Shown here piece after piece: positions 13,304-25,200 of a stretch of 64,000 bases of DNA. The DNA is from Udeniomyces pyricola. Lineage: Eukaryota > Basidiomycota > Tremellomycetes > Cystofilobasidiales > Mrakiaceae. The notes beneath the pieces were generated by a model that was not told where the DNA came from, searched no databases, and was given only the letters and a program-made list of their open reading frames with translations. Every line of letters begins with the position of its first letter. Position 1 is the first letter of the stretch. The translations under genes were made by a program, and so were the position numbers. The DNA is taken from positions 324,698 through 388,697 of the forward strand of contig BCIK01000020.1 of NCBI GenBank assembly GCA_039545295.1, written 5' to 3'.

Positions 13304-13675
13304 CTCGCCCAAAATCTCGACGCTGAGGGAGTTTGAAGATGGCCGTAAAAAATGAGGGAGGGGAGGGGGGGGGACAATGAGAAGCAAAGGGAGAAGAAAT
13401 GTCGAAAAAGGTTTTGTACTTGTTGAAGACGACGAATATAAGTCTAGTCGGGTTGGGCAAGGGATGGATAGGAGGAAGGGATTCGGACCCGGTGGAATCG
13501 GTCGAGGGCGAGGAAGACAAAGAAGCGTCGAGCGAGGGGAACTCCTATAGAGACCAGAAGCTGAGGAACAGCAGATGGGATAGTGATCGAGGGACTAGTT
13601 GAAGGGAGACACTATCTGTCGAGGGAGAAGAGGACGTTCCACCTCTGCAAACGTGAGCGGAACAAGCTGGTCAAT

Positions 13676-13711
<36 letters not shown>

Positions 13712-15251
13712 ACGGGAGGAAGGCTCGTTAGGAAAGAGAGTGTGTGTGCGTATAGTGGAGGGGTCGAGAAAGCGGCTCCGGATAGGCGGACAGTTTGTCG
13801 GAAGCCACGTGCCGTTGGGGATGGAGATTGAATGCGTTTGTAGAGCAGCTGGGGTCGACGCAGAGGTGGGTCTGTCTAGGTAGAGGAAGATGAGGCAGAG
13901 GAGGAGGAAGACGTGATGTCGATGCACCAAATTAGGAACGAAAGGGGAGGAGGGATCGTAATCAACCGCGTAGAGCTCTCCAAGCTCCACCTGCAGGAAC
14001 CGACGGCCTCGGGTAAAGGGCCGCACTGAAAAAGAAGAAGAAAAGGTCCAGGCCGTCTAGGTTCGGCGTCCCTGTCTTTCGCACCGTCTCTCTGGGGTCG
14101 TTCGGCGCCTGTAGAGTCGATTCGCCTGACGGATACCTATTCCCACTTTCTGGATCCGATCGATCACCTTCTTTTTCGGATCCTTTCAACATGCAGATGC
14201 CTCTGACATTCCACTCATGATCAGTCCGGCTTGGCCGGTGGCCGTCCGTTGAACGTTATTCATCATTAAAGATGAAAGAATGCCTCACCCCATTGTGCGT
14301 TTCCATATCGCGCAAGACGAAATCTACACGCCAAATCCTTACTCTTGCGGTGACCGTTGTAGATCCGGATCGATGCAGTTGGATGGACCATCGTCGAACC
14401 TCGCACGTCGTCGAGGCTTTGCGCTCGGCCTGTCGATGGCGGTATATGGCATGATAACAGCCTAGTACTATCTATTGACTCATTACGAATTGATCAGCTG
14501 TTCCTTCGGTGCATATGAATTGTATGCATCACCCTCGTCGCGCAGGTACGAATCCGTCGGCGCGCGCGCGACGCGTTCATGCATGAGATCTGCAAGTATC
14601 ACTTCAGTCACGTCGTAAGGCATATATATATATACGACCGCGTTATACGTCGACTGCTGATCGCTGATCGACGTGATGGCTAGTACAACCCGATCCGGTG
14701 ATCACGATGCATGAGTGCATGCATACAGTATGAGTGATCCGTTTCATACAACGGATGCATCGACATGCGTGCGTGCAGCATCATGCCAGCCCGCAACGTC
14801 CGAGATTCGTCGATCCGACGTCCGACCCCGTTTCAACTCCGTCAAGGCCGGCGCACGTCCATGTACAGTAGTATATACGGTACACAAATAGAGCGCTTTT
14901 TAATCTAAATTTTCAGAGCAGCTTGTGTTTAGCACTTGACGCATATTATGCATGTTCACCTGCAAGTATACACCCTGATTGGTGTAGGAGCTAGAGATAT
15001 ATATGTATATATCCATGTCGTCATGTTTCACATTGATCTAGCTATAGCGCTATACATAGGTCCTTGCAGATGTGTAAACTCCCGCGCGCATACATATTAT
15101 ATATGACCGGTCTGCATGACCATAGGTTACATCCAAAGATCGAGAACAGCCATCGTATAGATACGTCACAGGTTGGACGATCAATGTATGTCAATGCAGC
15201 CTGGGTACTCCGATATATTGTTCGTCGAGTTTGACCACCCTCATGCAACGT
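13304..15251. other. Long intergenic region upstream of the MHYT gene
   Basis: Almost 2 kb without a supportable gene. The part next to the MHYT start is CT-rich on the coding strand and contains a GA dinucleotide repeat (about 13679-13710), probably promoter and 5' UTR. The remainder (14200-15240) is AT/CG-alternating, rich in TGCAT, GATC, TATATA and CGCG words, and carries only short chance frames. An unrecognised upstream exon or ncRNA cannot be excluded. Confidence 0.5.
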
Positions 15252-17260
15252 TCAAATCTCCTCCATATCCTCATCTGAATCCTCTTCGTCGCCCGACCCA
15301 AACGCATCGTCGTCCTCATCTCCGCCAGCGCCTGCAGCAGCAGTCATACCTGCTACATGCCCCTCTCCTCCTTCTCCTTCTTCCCCTTTCAAGCCTCCCT
15401 GTCCATCCTCACTCTCCCCTTTAACCTCCCCATCTCCCTCCCCATCCACCTTTGACCCTCCGCCACCGCCACCACCACCACCAACCCCCGATCCCCCAGT
15501 CAACCCGCCTTTATACACCTCCATCAAACTCCACAACCCAACGTACGGCCCTCGTTTCTGAAGAACGCCTACATCAGCAAGGACCTCTTTGAGCCAATGT
15601 TCCGGTTGGTTCGTCTTTTCTTTGAGCGCTTTGAGCGACCAGTAAGGGTGGGAGGAGAAGCAAGCAAAGAGGGCATCGAGAAGTTCGGCTCGAGGGAGAC
15701 GGAGGGATCGGTCTCGAGGTGGCGGTTTCGCCTGGTGTGCGGATGGGTGGGAAGGCAAGGAAAAAAAAAAGAAGAGTCAGCCATGAGAAGAGAGATAGGG
15801 ACAGAGAGACAGAGAGATGATGATCGTGGTTGGATAACTGGGCGCCATTCCTCGCAAAACAGTCTAGGAAGCCCCCCAAAACAGAAAAGGAAAAAAAACC
15901 TATATATGTATATATATATATAAACCCCAAGATTACCCAAGAAACACTCACAAAGCTTCCAAACCTTCCCTTGCCTTTACTCTCGATCCCACCTCCTCCA
16001 TGGACGCTACCGAACCCACTCGCCATCTGCGCGACCTTGGCCTCGCCCAGGGCGTCCTCGTCGAGTCGCTTTAGCGTCCGCTTGGGCTTGTTGGCGAGCT
16101 CCTGACGTTTCCGAACGAGCGCCCGGTACTTTGGCGTCAACGTCGGTTGGAGGGAGGCTTCGTGGTGGATCTTGGAGAACAGTGTCGGGTTGACTGGTTT
16201 CCGAGGATGCGGACGAGGGGAGTGTAGGTTGATGGATGGGTGTGTACGTGCATGCATGCATGCGCATCAGAAGGAAAAGAATGATTCAGTATGAAAAGGA
16301 ACATCAGGACTCAAGAGTGTCCAGAAAGGAAAAATAAAAGAAGAGAAAACGCTGAACACGAAAATGCGTTTTGGGAAACCTCAAGATGAACGCAAGGAAA
16401 GAAAGAAGAGAAGAAAAGGGAGGAAAAGACTGACGTCGACCTTCGACCCTCTGTTCACCCTCCCTCAACACGAACCCCTGTCTCTTGGCACCGTTGAGGC
16501 CACTACTCGTCCCACGTTCCTCCTCTTCTGCCTCGACAGGGGAAGGAGCGAGGACGAGGTCGTACTCAGTGGGAATATCGTGGGTTGGGTATGTTGGGTT
16601 CGGAGGAAGGATGAGTGAGACTTTCGGTTGGGTTTGACCGGGTTGACTGCAGGAATGGCGGACAGAAGTGGGGTGGCAAGGAAGAAAGGTGACAGCAAAG
16701 GATTGAGAAAAAAAAAAAGGGTTTAGTTGGGCGTTTGATTTCTTGTTTTCAAACGGTACGGTTGACTCAAAGGTGACCAAGATGGTTAGCCATGAAAGAG
16801 AGGAAAGGGGAAACGAACGGTTCGTACACCCGCATCGTCGCGAGATGAAGGTCTGGAATCGTCTGAGATGCCCATCGCTCCTGAAGAAATTTGGGGACCT
16901 GCATGTGAGTGAATAGTGATAAGGGTTGGATGAGTATGGTTCAAGTGTGGACATGTGTAACCATTTGGAGGGAGAGTGCATGGCGGAAAGAAGCAAAGCA
17001 GGACTTCTGCCCATCCCCCCCCCCTTTTCAACAGTCGACCGATTCAAACACACACGTCAAGTGGCGGGAACGAGCAACGAACGGACCTTGACAAGCCAAA
17101 CCTTCCTGCCATCGTAGCCACCCATAACCTCGAGTGATTCGTTGTCAATCCGAAGCTCTTGCTGGCGACCCCCTTTAGACGCGGAGGAGAGAGCGCCTGG
17201 ATCGCCTCCTTCGCGGTCAATGTCGAGGATGGGATCGTCGTCAAAGTCGGGGTCGTCCAT
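15252..17260 (-). CDS. TFG2: Transcription initiation factor IIF, beta (small) subunit
   Basis: RAP30/Tfg2 homologue, the TFIIF subunit that helps load RNA polymerase II at promoters and acts early in elongation. Exons: 17260-17087, 16898-16828, 16646-16435, 16193-15952, 15731-15252 (392 codons, phases close). N-terminal dimerisation region contains GGYDGRKVWLVK joined to VPKFLQERWAS, the typical W-LVK-P-L pattern. The middle has KHRK-like YRALVRKRQELANKPKRTLKR. The C-terminal winged helix is diagnostic: AELLDALFACFSSHPYWSLK then ALKEKTNQPEHWLKEVLADV and KRGPYVGLWSL. The tail is Gly-rich then acidic, ending EEDSDEDMEEI. Start at MDDPDFDDDPILDID, directly facing ELF1 across a 478-bp divergent promoter. 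Confidence 0.93.
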
Positions 17261-17738
17261 GGGTGGGTCGGTTGGTTAGTGGGTGGGTGAGTGGGTGAAG
17301 TAACGGATGGGTGGATGGAGTGCGGGCGTGGAGGGTGGTTGTGGTTTGATGGATGATGATGATGAGCGCGCGCTCTCAGGCTGTGGCTCATATTCATGAC
17401 GCCCGCAGAAGAGATGATGGAAAGTCATGACGACTGCACACGATCTGCATGCACCGTTGTCATCTAGGTTGAATGCCTGATAGCCATGACGACTCCAAGT
17501 GAGAAATACGTGTTATATACATATATATATATATATATATGCATATACCCAAGACTAGGTAATGGATTAGAATATGAGATGCATGTTGTTTGTTGTTTGT
17601 TGGAGCTTTCAAATGGTTTTGTTTAAGCGATCGATTGAAGGGTTACTCATGATTCCATCAAATCATGACACGCGACAATCACCCCGAACCACGTCCCTCA
17701 TCCTATAGACTCATCATAATACCCTTCCTTCCGTTACC
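17261..17738. promoter_or_regulatory. Divergent TFG2/ELF1 promoter region
   Basis: This 478-bp gap separates two genes read away from each other, so it must hold both promoters. It contains a TA repeat at about 17523-17540, TGGT and GGGT repeats near 17265-17340, and a TTGTTTG repeat near 17588-17600. No specific factor site is asserted. Confidence 0.55.
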
Positions 17739-17853
17739 ATGTCCGCTTCTTTTTCTTGCATTCTCTCTCAATCTACTGCACCTGAATCATCTCCCACTAA
17801 CCTTTTTCTCTCTCTCTTTTCGTCTCTTCCCTTCTTCTCCTGCTTCTTCCAGG
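17739..17853 (+). other. Start codon of ELF1 split by an intron
   Basis: The A and T of the initiator lie at 17739-17740 and its G at 17853, on either side of a 112-nt intron starting GTCCGC and ending TTCCAG. The GTCCGN donor type recurs in this window (TFG2 intron 1, VPS4 introns 1 and 9, QCR7 intron 2). Splicing yields M-G-K-R-K, matching the family start exactly. Confidence 0.75.
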
Positions 17854-18747
17854 GGCAAACGCAAATCCTCCTCCAAGCCCCAAACCGGCAAGAAAGGTCC
17901 TCCTCCCCTCGATACCGTCTTCTCCTGCGTCTTTTGCAACAACCCCAAGAGCGTGAGCGTCAAGATGGAAATGAAGGACGAGATGATGGGTTACTTGCAG
18001 TGCAAGATCTGTGGTCAAAGGTTCCAATCGAGTATCAATCGTGAGTTTCTCCCTCCCCCCCCCCCTTCTTCTTGCCCTAACGCTGCTCATCCCGGGGAAG
18101 GAGAGTGGGGGGTTGGTATTACATTGAGAAGGGGAAGTGATGAGAACTTATGGGGTACGATGAAAAAGTATCCGTCATTGTTTGGCGTAAAGAAAACTTT
18201 CTTGTTTCCAATCTAACGGGGGAAGAGGGGAGGGAGGGAGGGAGGGAGGATACGCAAGCAAGACGGTTTCAATCACCCAACCCAACCCCTAACCATAGTC
18301 CTATGCTTACCTCACACTTATCCTTATACTTCTCTCTCAGACCTCTCAGCACCGATAGACGTCTACACTGAATGGACTGATGCCTGTGAAGAAGCTCAAG
18401 CGGCGCATGATGCTCGATTGCGTAACGGCGGAGGTGGAGGAGGAGGCGGTGGCGCCTCTTCCGGTGGTCGAGGTGGTGGTGATGACGACCATCATCATCA
18501 ACATCGTCAATCTTCTCTTTCTCAATCTCCCGAACCGTCGACCTCTCGCTCTCAACCCCCTTCGAAGCGACGGAAACAACTCAGCCATCAGCGTCGGAAC
18601 GAGGATAGTGATGAGAGTGAAGAAGACGACGACGAGGAGGAAGAGGGGAGGAGGAGGAATAAGAGTCCAGTCAAGGCTTCGAGGATGGTCAATAAGGGAG
18701 GAAGGGCTATCAGGCATGAGAGTCTCGAGGCGAGTGATAGCGATTGA
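17739..18747 (+). CDS. ELF1: Transcription elongation factor 1 (zinc-ribbon), ELF1/ELOF1
   Basis: Small zinc-ribbon protein that binds elongating RNA polymerase II and supports passage through chromatin. Exons: 17739-17740, 17853-18040, 18341-18747 (198 codons). Exon 1 supplies only AT of the start codon; intron 17741-17852 (GTCCGC...CCAG) separates it from G, giving MGKRKSSSKPQTGKK, the conserved family start. The zinc ribbon is complete: SCVFCNN then LQCKICGQRFQSSIN (two CxxC pairs). It is followed by LSAPIDVYTEWTDACEEAQ, the family's second conserved block. The C-terminal extension is poly-Gly, His and Ser rich, then strongly acidic (DSDESEEDDDEEEE) and basic, much longer than the roughly 80-residue animal ELOF1 but of a kind seen in fungi. 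An unspliced start at ATG 17739 runs out of frame. Confidence 0.88.
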
Positions 18748-19218
18748 GGGGTTTGTTTGGGGAGTGGAGGGGGGATCTGGTGGGAGATGGGAAGTGCCAC
18801 TGGGAAATTTGGAGACGGGTTGAGTCAAACGACGTCGAAGAATGGGAAGAGGGTAGAGCAGGGACAACGTACAACTATATATATATAGTGCGAAGGAAGT
18901 GCGTTTCAGTGTCGTTTCTTTTCCTTTCTTTTCGGGGGGATTCCTACCTGATGTTCTTATCAATCATGCATGTACAACAACATCATTTATATGGCCTCTC
19001 AGCCAATATGTAGCACATGGACGATCAACTATACTCACTGCGCAGTTCATCCATCAGTATGAAGGCGATCCCATCATCATTTCAAGTACCAGCTCACGTT
19101 GTACAAAAGATCATCATGATCAGATCGATATCTAAAGACATCAGCTAACGAACCAATCTACCTAACCAACTCTTGATTCCGATGATATAGCTACTAGCTA
19201 GGGCTCTCTCTCTAGTGA
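18748..19218. other. Convergent intergenic region between ELF1 and RMP1-like gene
   Basis: No gene is seen. A palindromic TA tract (near 18877-18890) follows the ELF1 stop, and TAGCTA/GATC words occur before the RMP1-like stop. It probably holds both polyadenylation sites. Confidence 0.5.
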
Positions 19219-21574
19219 TCACCCAAAGATCGCATCGATATCATCTTTCTCCTCCTTCCTCTTCATCTTCTTCCCTTTCTTCTCTCCTCTCCTATCGAGA
19301 TCCGGTCTCGACACCATGAACCCCGTCGATGTCTTCTTCTTCATCTTCTTCTTCTCCTCCATCTCGCCTTCTTCACCCCCTCCCACCACCATCGCTTCCT
19401 TCCTCTCCATCATCGTCTTCTTCGGCCTCACAGGCCCAGCCTCGACCGAACCCGAAGTAGTCGCCGCGTCATCATCATCATCATCCATCCGTCTCTGTTG
19501 TGACCCTCGCGACGATAACTTTTCTGGAATCGTCGTGGTCGTTTCAGGTATCGAACGGGTTCTACTCGAAGAAGAAGAGGAAGAAGGAAAAGGGGATGTC
19601 TTTGAGGATGTCTCTTTCGAGATGAGACTCGGACGACGACGGGGACCTAAAGATGGCGGGGATGGACCAGACCGTGGGATTCGAGTGGATGTGATGGATG
19701 GATGGCTCGAAACGTCCAATTTCTCCATGGACGTCTTGAGTTTCTTTGACGGAGGCAAGATGGAAGCATCGCCTAATAGTGATGACGATGATGATAGTGA
19801 TGATTGGGATGATAGAGTTTTCGACTTGGGACGGGTGATATCTGAAGTTGAAGAAGGTACAGTTGGAATGAGGGTGGTCGTCCTCATTGAGTCGTTGTTA
19901 TTGACCAAAGCTGAGAGGGGTCGTTTGGTTCCCTTAGACGACGATCGAGGAGGAGGACCGGAAGAAAGAGTAGGTTCAGAGAAGGCTGGAGGTCGAACCG
20001 TCGAGGGTTCAACTCCATTGGATGAAAGTGATGATTGAGAAGGAGTCGTATCGATAAAGTAGGATGGAACCGAGACGTCCAGAGGAGTCGAAAGTGAAGA
20101 GGAAGGTTTATGTGATTTCTTTTGGGATGACGACTGCGATGAATGGCGTGGTGGTGGTGGTGGGTGAGATACCGAGACGATCGAAGTCGAGGGTTTGATA
20201 AGGCTGTCGGATGCGGCGGTTTTGAGGTTAGCAGAATGGGCTATGGAAGAAGAAGAAGGTCCATCGGTGTCGAGCCAGCTCGCGTTGAACGTCTCTTGAT
20301 CGTCATCGTCATCATCGTTCTCGTCACTGTTATCGACGAAAGCCGGTGGCGTCGATCCTCGAATCGGTTGAGTCCTATCGAGCGCGAGTTCCACAGGCGA
20401 ACGGACCCTTGACCGAGGGACCAAGGTGCCTGATGAAGCCTCGGATTCGTCCTGTAACCGTCGCCGAGTCATGACCTCCCCAATCTCGGGTGCTCCCAGC
20501 TTCACTTGTGATACAGACTGGGACGAAGGGACATTCTGTTTGAGTGGTAGGCGTTGACACGGCTGCTGAGAGGTTGATGTCGGTCGGGGGATAGGATCCA
20601 AGAGCGCTTCCTCGACCTTTCTCTTCTTCGATTTCCCATTCTCCAATTCCCTAATTTCCTTCGCCATAAATCCCTCTCTCTCAGGTTCTCCCGTCTCCGT
20701 CGTGTCTGAAGACCCCTGTTCGGCCTCGAGCTTCCTCAGCGGCCGCAAACTACCGGCGTGGTCCCTTTCCCACACCGCTTCGAGGTGGCCGTAGAGCGCA
20801 CCGCTGATGCCCCAGAGTCGAGAGCTGATACCGAGGAGAACTAGGACAAGCGGAAGGAAGTGTGTGAGCGAGACGAGTTGGTTGAGTGCCGAGTAGAGCT
20901 TGGGAAGCGTATGATAGAGCTGTCGCCGAGCGGGAGGAAACGGGGGTAGATGATGTCATATCCCAAGTGATCAGCTTCGTCTATCTACATCTGTCCCTCT
21001 CACTTTTATACCATCCCAACAAAACACAAACAGATATGCTAGATACCTTTTCGACCAGAACCGCAAGCGCTTTGACTTTTGCTCTCGATCCGATTTGTTT
21101 CGTCTTCTTGTTCTTCGGCTTCTTAAGACCTTGAGCCTTCCCAACGACACCTTTCCCACCTTTCTTACTAGTTCCCTCCGTCACTGCCCCTTTCTGAATC
21201 TTCTTCTCCCCATCCACCTCCATCTTAACCTCGCCTACTCTGACACCCCTCTCCCCTCCTCCTTTTTTCCGTCTCCCACCCGTCGCTGCCGCTGCAGCAG
21301 CAGCAGCTGCCCCTTTCATCCTCCTCGCATCATCCTTCATCCATCCCTGCCACCCTTTGGTGACTTTCTTGCCCAACCGACGGACTTCCTCCACTTTACG
21401 CCAGAACCGGGCGAGTCGGTGTTGGCTCTGGTTTTTGTAGACAAGTCGATCGAGCAGGCTGAGGTCCGTCGTGAGATGAGTCGTGAGTTGGACGAGCGTC
21501 TTTTGAGTGAGAGGAGTGGGTGGTCCTGAAGCATTAGGAACAAGTGGTGGTGGTGGTGGTGATTTGGGTGGCAT
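19219..21574 (-). CDS. RMP1: RNase MRP protein subunit RMP1-like (NEPRO-type)
   Basis: Probable nucleolar protein of RNase MRP, which processes pre-rRNA and some mRNAs. Two exons, 21574-21047 and 20919-19219 (742 codons). The RMP1-type RNA-binding region is split over both: LLDRLVYKNQSQHRLARFWR (the KNQHR..WWR-like signature) with a basic following segment, then LYHTLPKLYSALNQLVSLTH and FLPLVLVLLGISSRLWGI in exon 2. Between them sits an Ala/Lys-rich insert with poly-Ala and several basic clusters suited to nucleolar localisation. Exon 2 continues as a long Ser-rich disordered tail with acidic DDDDDDQE and ends in KEEKDDIDAIFG, an ending I have seen in nucleolar proteins. ATG 21574 (MPPKSPPPPP) is preferred over an upstream in-frame ATG at 21673. 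Much larger than yeast Rmp1 (about 200 residues), mainly through disorder. Confidence 0.75.
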
Positions 21575-22269
21575 GGGAAACGAGAAAGCAAAAGAAGAAG
21601 AGAGACGATTGGAAGGTGAGAGCTGCACGGGCGTTGGCGGTGAGAAGGGAAACGCCGTAAACCATAAGGGCAACGCCGAAACCCATTTCCTTGGATAGAA
21701 ACGCGGAAACCTCGGACAGTGGTCTTGAGTGGTTAGTAATCGTTGCTATAATCACCATCATAACGTTGTAACTTATTCAATAACCATTTGTTGTCGATAA
21801 GCTTCGACAAGAGTTTCTTGTCCTCCTCTTTTCCCTTTGAACTCGCAGACATACAGAAAACGTTCCAAGGAGAACCCACCATGAGCAACAGCATGGTATA
21901 TGGCGACTAGTGGCGCGGCCGGAAGAGGAGAAAATTAGTAGCAATAAAGAGTAATTCATTAAATGTGTCGTGGAAATCGTTTATGAAAAATGGTGGGTCG
22001 GAGAAAAAAAAGAAAGGAAGAAAAAAAAACGGATCAAAAGTTCAATGGAAACAAGCCGCTAAGCTATGTCCTACAGAGAAGATTTCTTAAGCAGAAGAAA
22101 AAAAAAACAGGGAGAAGAGAGGGTAGCAGGACACCAAAAGAAGGAGGAAAAGGAAAAGAGAAAGCTATGAGTACTATATAGTAGTTGATACTCAAACATG
22201 AACAGAGTGGTTTAGATTGCTCGGACCAGTAGACGGCCCGGGGTCATCTGAGTGGTAGTACCAACCATT
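21575..22269. other. Intergenic, purine-rich
   Basis: Lies between the start of the RMP1-like gene and the 3' end of the membrane-protein gene. The segment 21990-22180 is dense in A and G on the plus strand (AAGAAG/GGAAAA runs). No coding frame or RNA gene is supported. Confidence 0.5.
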
Positions 22270-25200
22270 CTATGCATGTGAAAGACTGTTCGAGAAGTCT
22301 ACTATCTGTAGGTTTGCTTCAATCATCGAAAGTTGATCTTGAGGATGAAGAAAAGCGTGTTCATGAGGACCTATTACCACATCATTGGGACAACAATAAC
22401 ATTGATCACATGATGAAAAAGAAAAGAAGATGTGGGAAAGGGAAGGGAGAAAATCGGTCAGCCTCAGGTCCTCGAGAAAGCTCAAGATCTCAATGAGCAT
22501 ATATAAGATGGCGTGAAGAAGGAACGGATGGAAGGAGACAAGAAAAAGAACTGACGTGGATCGACGTAGCGCCTATCATGACGGGATCGAAACCCGGCAT
22601 TTCAAGGGAGCAAAAGACACATGGAGGAGAAAAATACAAATCAGACATCATGGCCAAAAGAGCGGCTTCATCACACACTTAGACCCAAAGGGAGATCGGA
22701 TAAACTCACCACAGGCCGGGATGAGATCCGGATGTTCCCGAAAGATAGCCAGTCCGATTCCCTTGATGTCGACTCCATACGCCATCCGACACACCCCCCT
22801 CGTAACGACAGACGACACGAGTTCCGATGCCCAGATCACCATCGATGCGTAGAACGTCAGTTGAAACGTGTAAGGGTCCTCGGGCGTCGGGTCGAATTTG
22901 AAGAGGGGATAGACGGCCGAGTTGGGCGTAAAGGTGAGAATGACGAGCCAGCCGAGGAAGCCGACCATAGACACATTTTGGGCAATCGAGCGTGCATAGA
23001 AATCTGTCACGAGAACATGTCAAGAGAAAGATGAGAAGATGGAGATGGTTCAGTTATGCGAAGCCATGCATACGCGCCCTTCTGGATCCTACGATCGGCC
23101 TGGGCAAGCGATAATTACTGATGGCGACGCTCTCCCGATGCTCCTCGAGCGTCTTGTTGTAATTGAACGCAAAGACCATGATTCGATGACAAATTGAGGA
23201 CATCTGGAATGGGTACGATACAACGACGATGAGGGAGGAGAGTAACTGGATGAGAGCAAAGTCACCTGTTCGGGAGATCAAAATCACGAGCCGAACCAAG
23301 CACAAAGGTGACAGAAGGGTGAAGGGATGTGATCATTCAGCTCAAAGCACCCTTCCACGGATAAATTAGACGACCGAACATCACGAAACTTACCAAGAGT
23401 TCGCAGCCGAACGAAGAGGTTTCGATAAAATACAAAATAAGAAAGAAAAGAAAAGTATCTTGATAACCAGCAAGGAAAAGGGAAGAGGAAACAGGAAAGA
23501 CAATATTTGTGAGCTTTTACTCTGACATCAGAACTCAATTGAGCTATTATGGTGAAAGGAAGACAGAAGTCGGGGTTTGAGAGATTCCAGCAGTAAGACC
23601 ACAACGTATGCCTCCCCCCCTCCCCCCCTCCACCTCCTTCCGACAATGGTAAAACCACTCACTTGAAGAGAAACAGAAGGCCTCTAGAGCCGACTTTCGT
23701 CTCGAGGATATGTGAGGAAACCATGCTGAGAACCTATCGCGTTCCGTTCGGCTCCATCAGATAATTACTCGCACATGTGACGAAGAAAAAGCAACGAATC
23801 GAGCAAAGACTCACTGTCGTTGTTCCGACCCACGAATTAACCCATATGGCGGCATCGGCGGACGAATGAGGGAGCGTCTTGATGTAAATCGTGGTATAGG
23901 CTGAAACAAACATCACCCGTATACGATAATACGATAATAAAAGTTTCAAAGTCGGTTATCGATTCCCCTATCAGACGTTGTGCGAATCCTACCATTCCAC
24001 CTCCCCACTTTTTCGACCATTAAGCTTGCACACTGACCTTGCCCAGCGATCAGCGCAAACAGTGCCGTCGTTAACGCTGCCATGAACCAAAGGAAGCGAA
24101 GGTACGAGGCTGGGATACGGACCGAGAGTTGACGTTCGAGAAAAGCTTTTTGCAGGGTCGTGAGAGATTGTCGATATAGATGCCGCTAAAGGGGAAAGCG
24201 TCAGAGAACGAGAAAAGGACGGAGAGGTTAGTGACACGAGGTCAGATTCTGCTGGGGTTCTTTACTCATAGACGAGCTGAAGAAGCATATGCTCCCCGCA
24301 CCGGCTTGGACAGATGTGTCTTTGTATATTAGGGTTGGTTAGGATCTTACCTTGTCGCGCTTGAGAACCGAAAAGCAAACGAGCGCTCTGATCACACCGC
24401 AAAAGACATCACACAGGATATTAACCGATCAGTCAGATACGACCTCTTCATTTCGTCTTCTACGACGCTCTCAGACATCTATCAGCGTCCAAGAAACACG
24501 TCCGAATCCACTCACGGGCAAGCCATGGTCGCGAATGTGAGAAAGATCCAAAAAGCTAGACAGCACCAAGGTTGAATTAGCGAACCAAGTAGGGATCAAG
24601 GAGCAAAAAGAATCAGTTCATCCATCGATCCTCAACACTGAGTTGGAGATTCTCCATGAACTAGAGAAGACTCACTTTTCCTCTCCCAATCGGTCCCTGC
24701 TTTTGGATCCCCTTCGATACGAATGAGATCAAGATCATGGACAACCCATCCAATGATGAGGGCCGATGCCCAGAAAAAAAAGTATGAGATCGTGCCCCCC
24801 ATTCCTCTGATGGATTTGATGTCAAAATAGGGCGATATCAGGGAAAGAGGAGGAAAAGGTACATCAATGAATCATTTTAGTAAAGAGACGAGCGGGCGGT
24901 AGTTGGATTGATCGGTTCTAGTGCGACATTAACAATCAGATGGAGACGTGCAGAGACCAAGAGAATACCATTGCAACTTACTTGGCCCACCACGCGAGGT
25001 GATACATGTCAAAGCACTATTGCCCGAAGGCCAAAAAAAAGGGGGGGCAAATCAATTCAGCGTCCAGCACCGTCGAGATCCTTTCATCTTGATCATCGAC
25101 ATGTCTAACTCATCGAACACCTTCGATGCAAGACTCACCTTTGTCATGAACAGAAGCGCCACATGCAGGTAAACTTCAATCGCGTGCCGCCATAGCAGAA

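Noticed and set aside
13595..14026. 143-codon minus-strand frame upstream of the MHYT gene, considered as an N-terminal exon
   Set aside because: It contains the GA repeat (LSLSLSLS) and a Pro/Arg-rich start, and the MHYT domain start is already complete in the exon at 13303.
17739..18044. Unspliced ORF starting at ATG 17739 (MSASFSC...)
   Set aside because: It reads through the ELF1 zinc-ribbon exon in the wrong frame; only the spliced frame gives two CxxC pairs and the family start.
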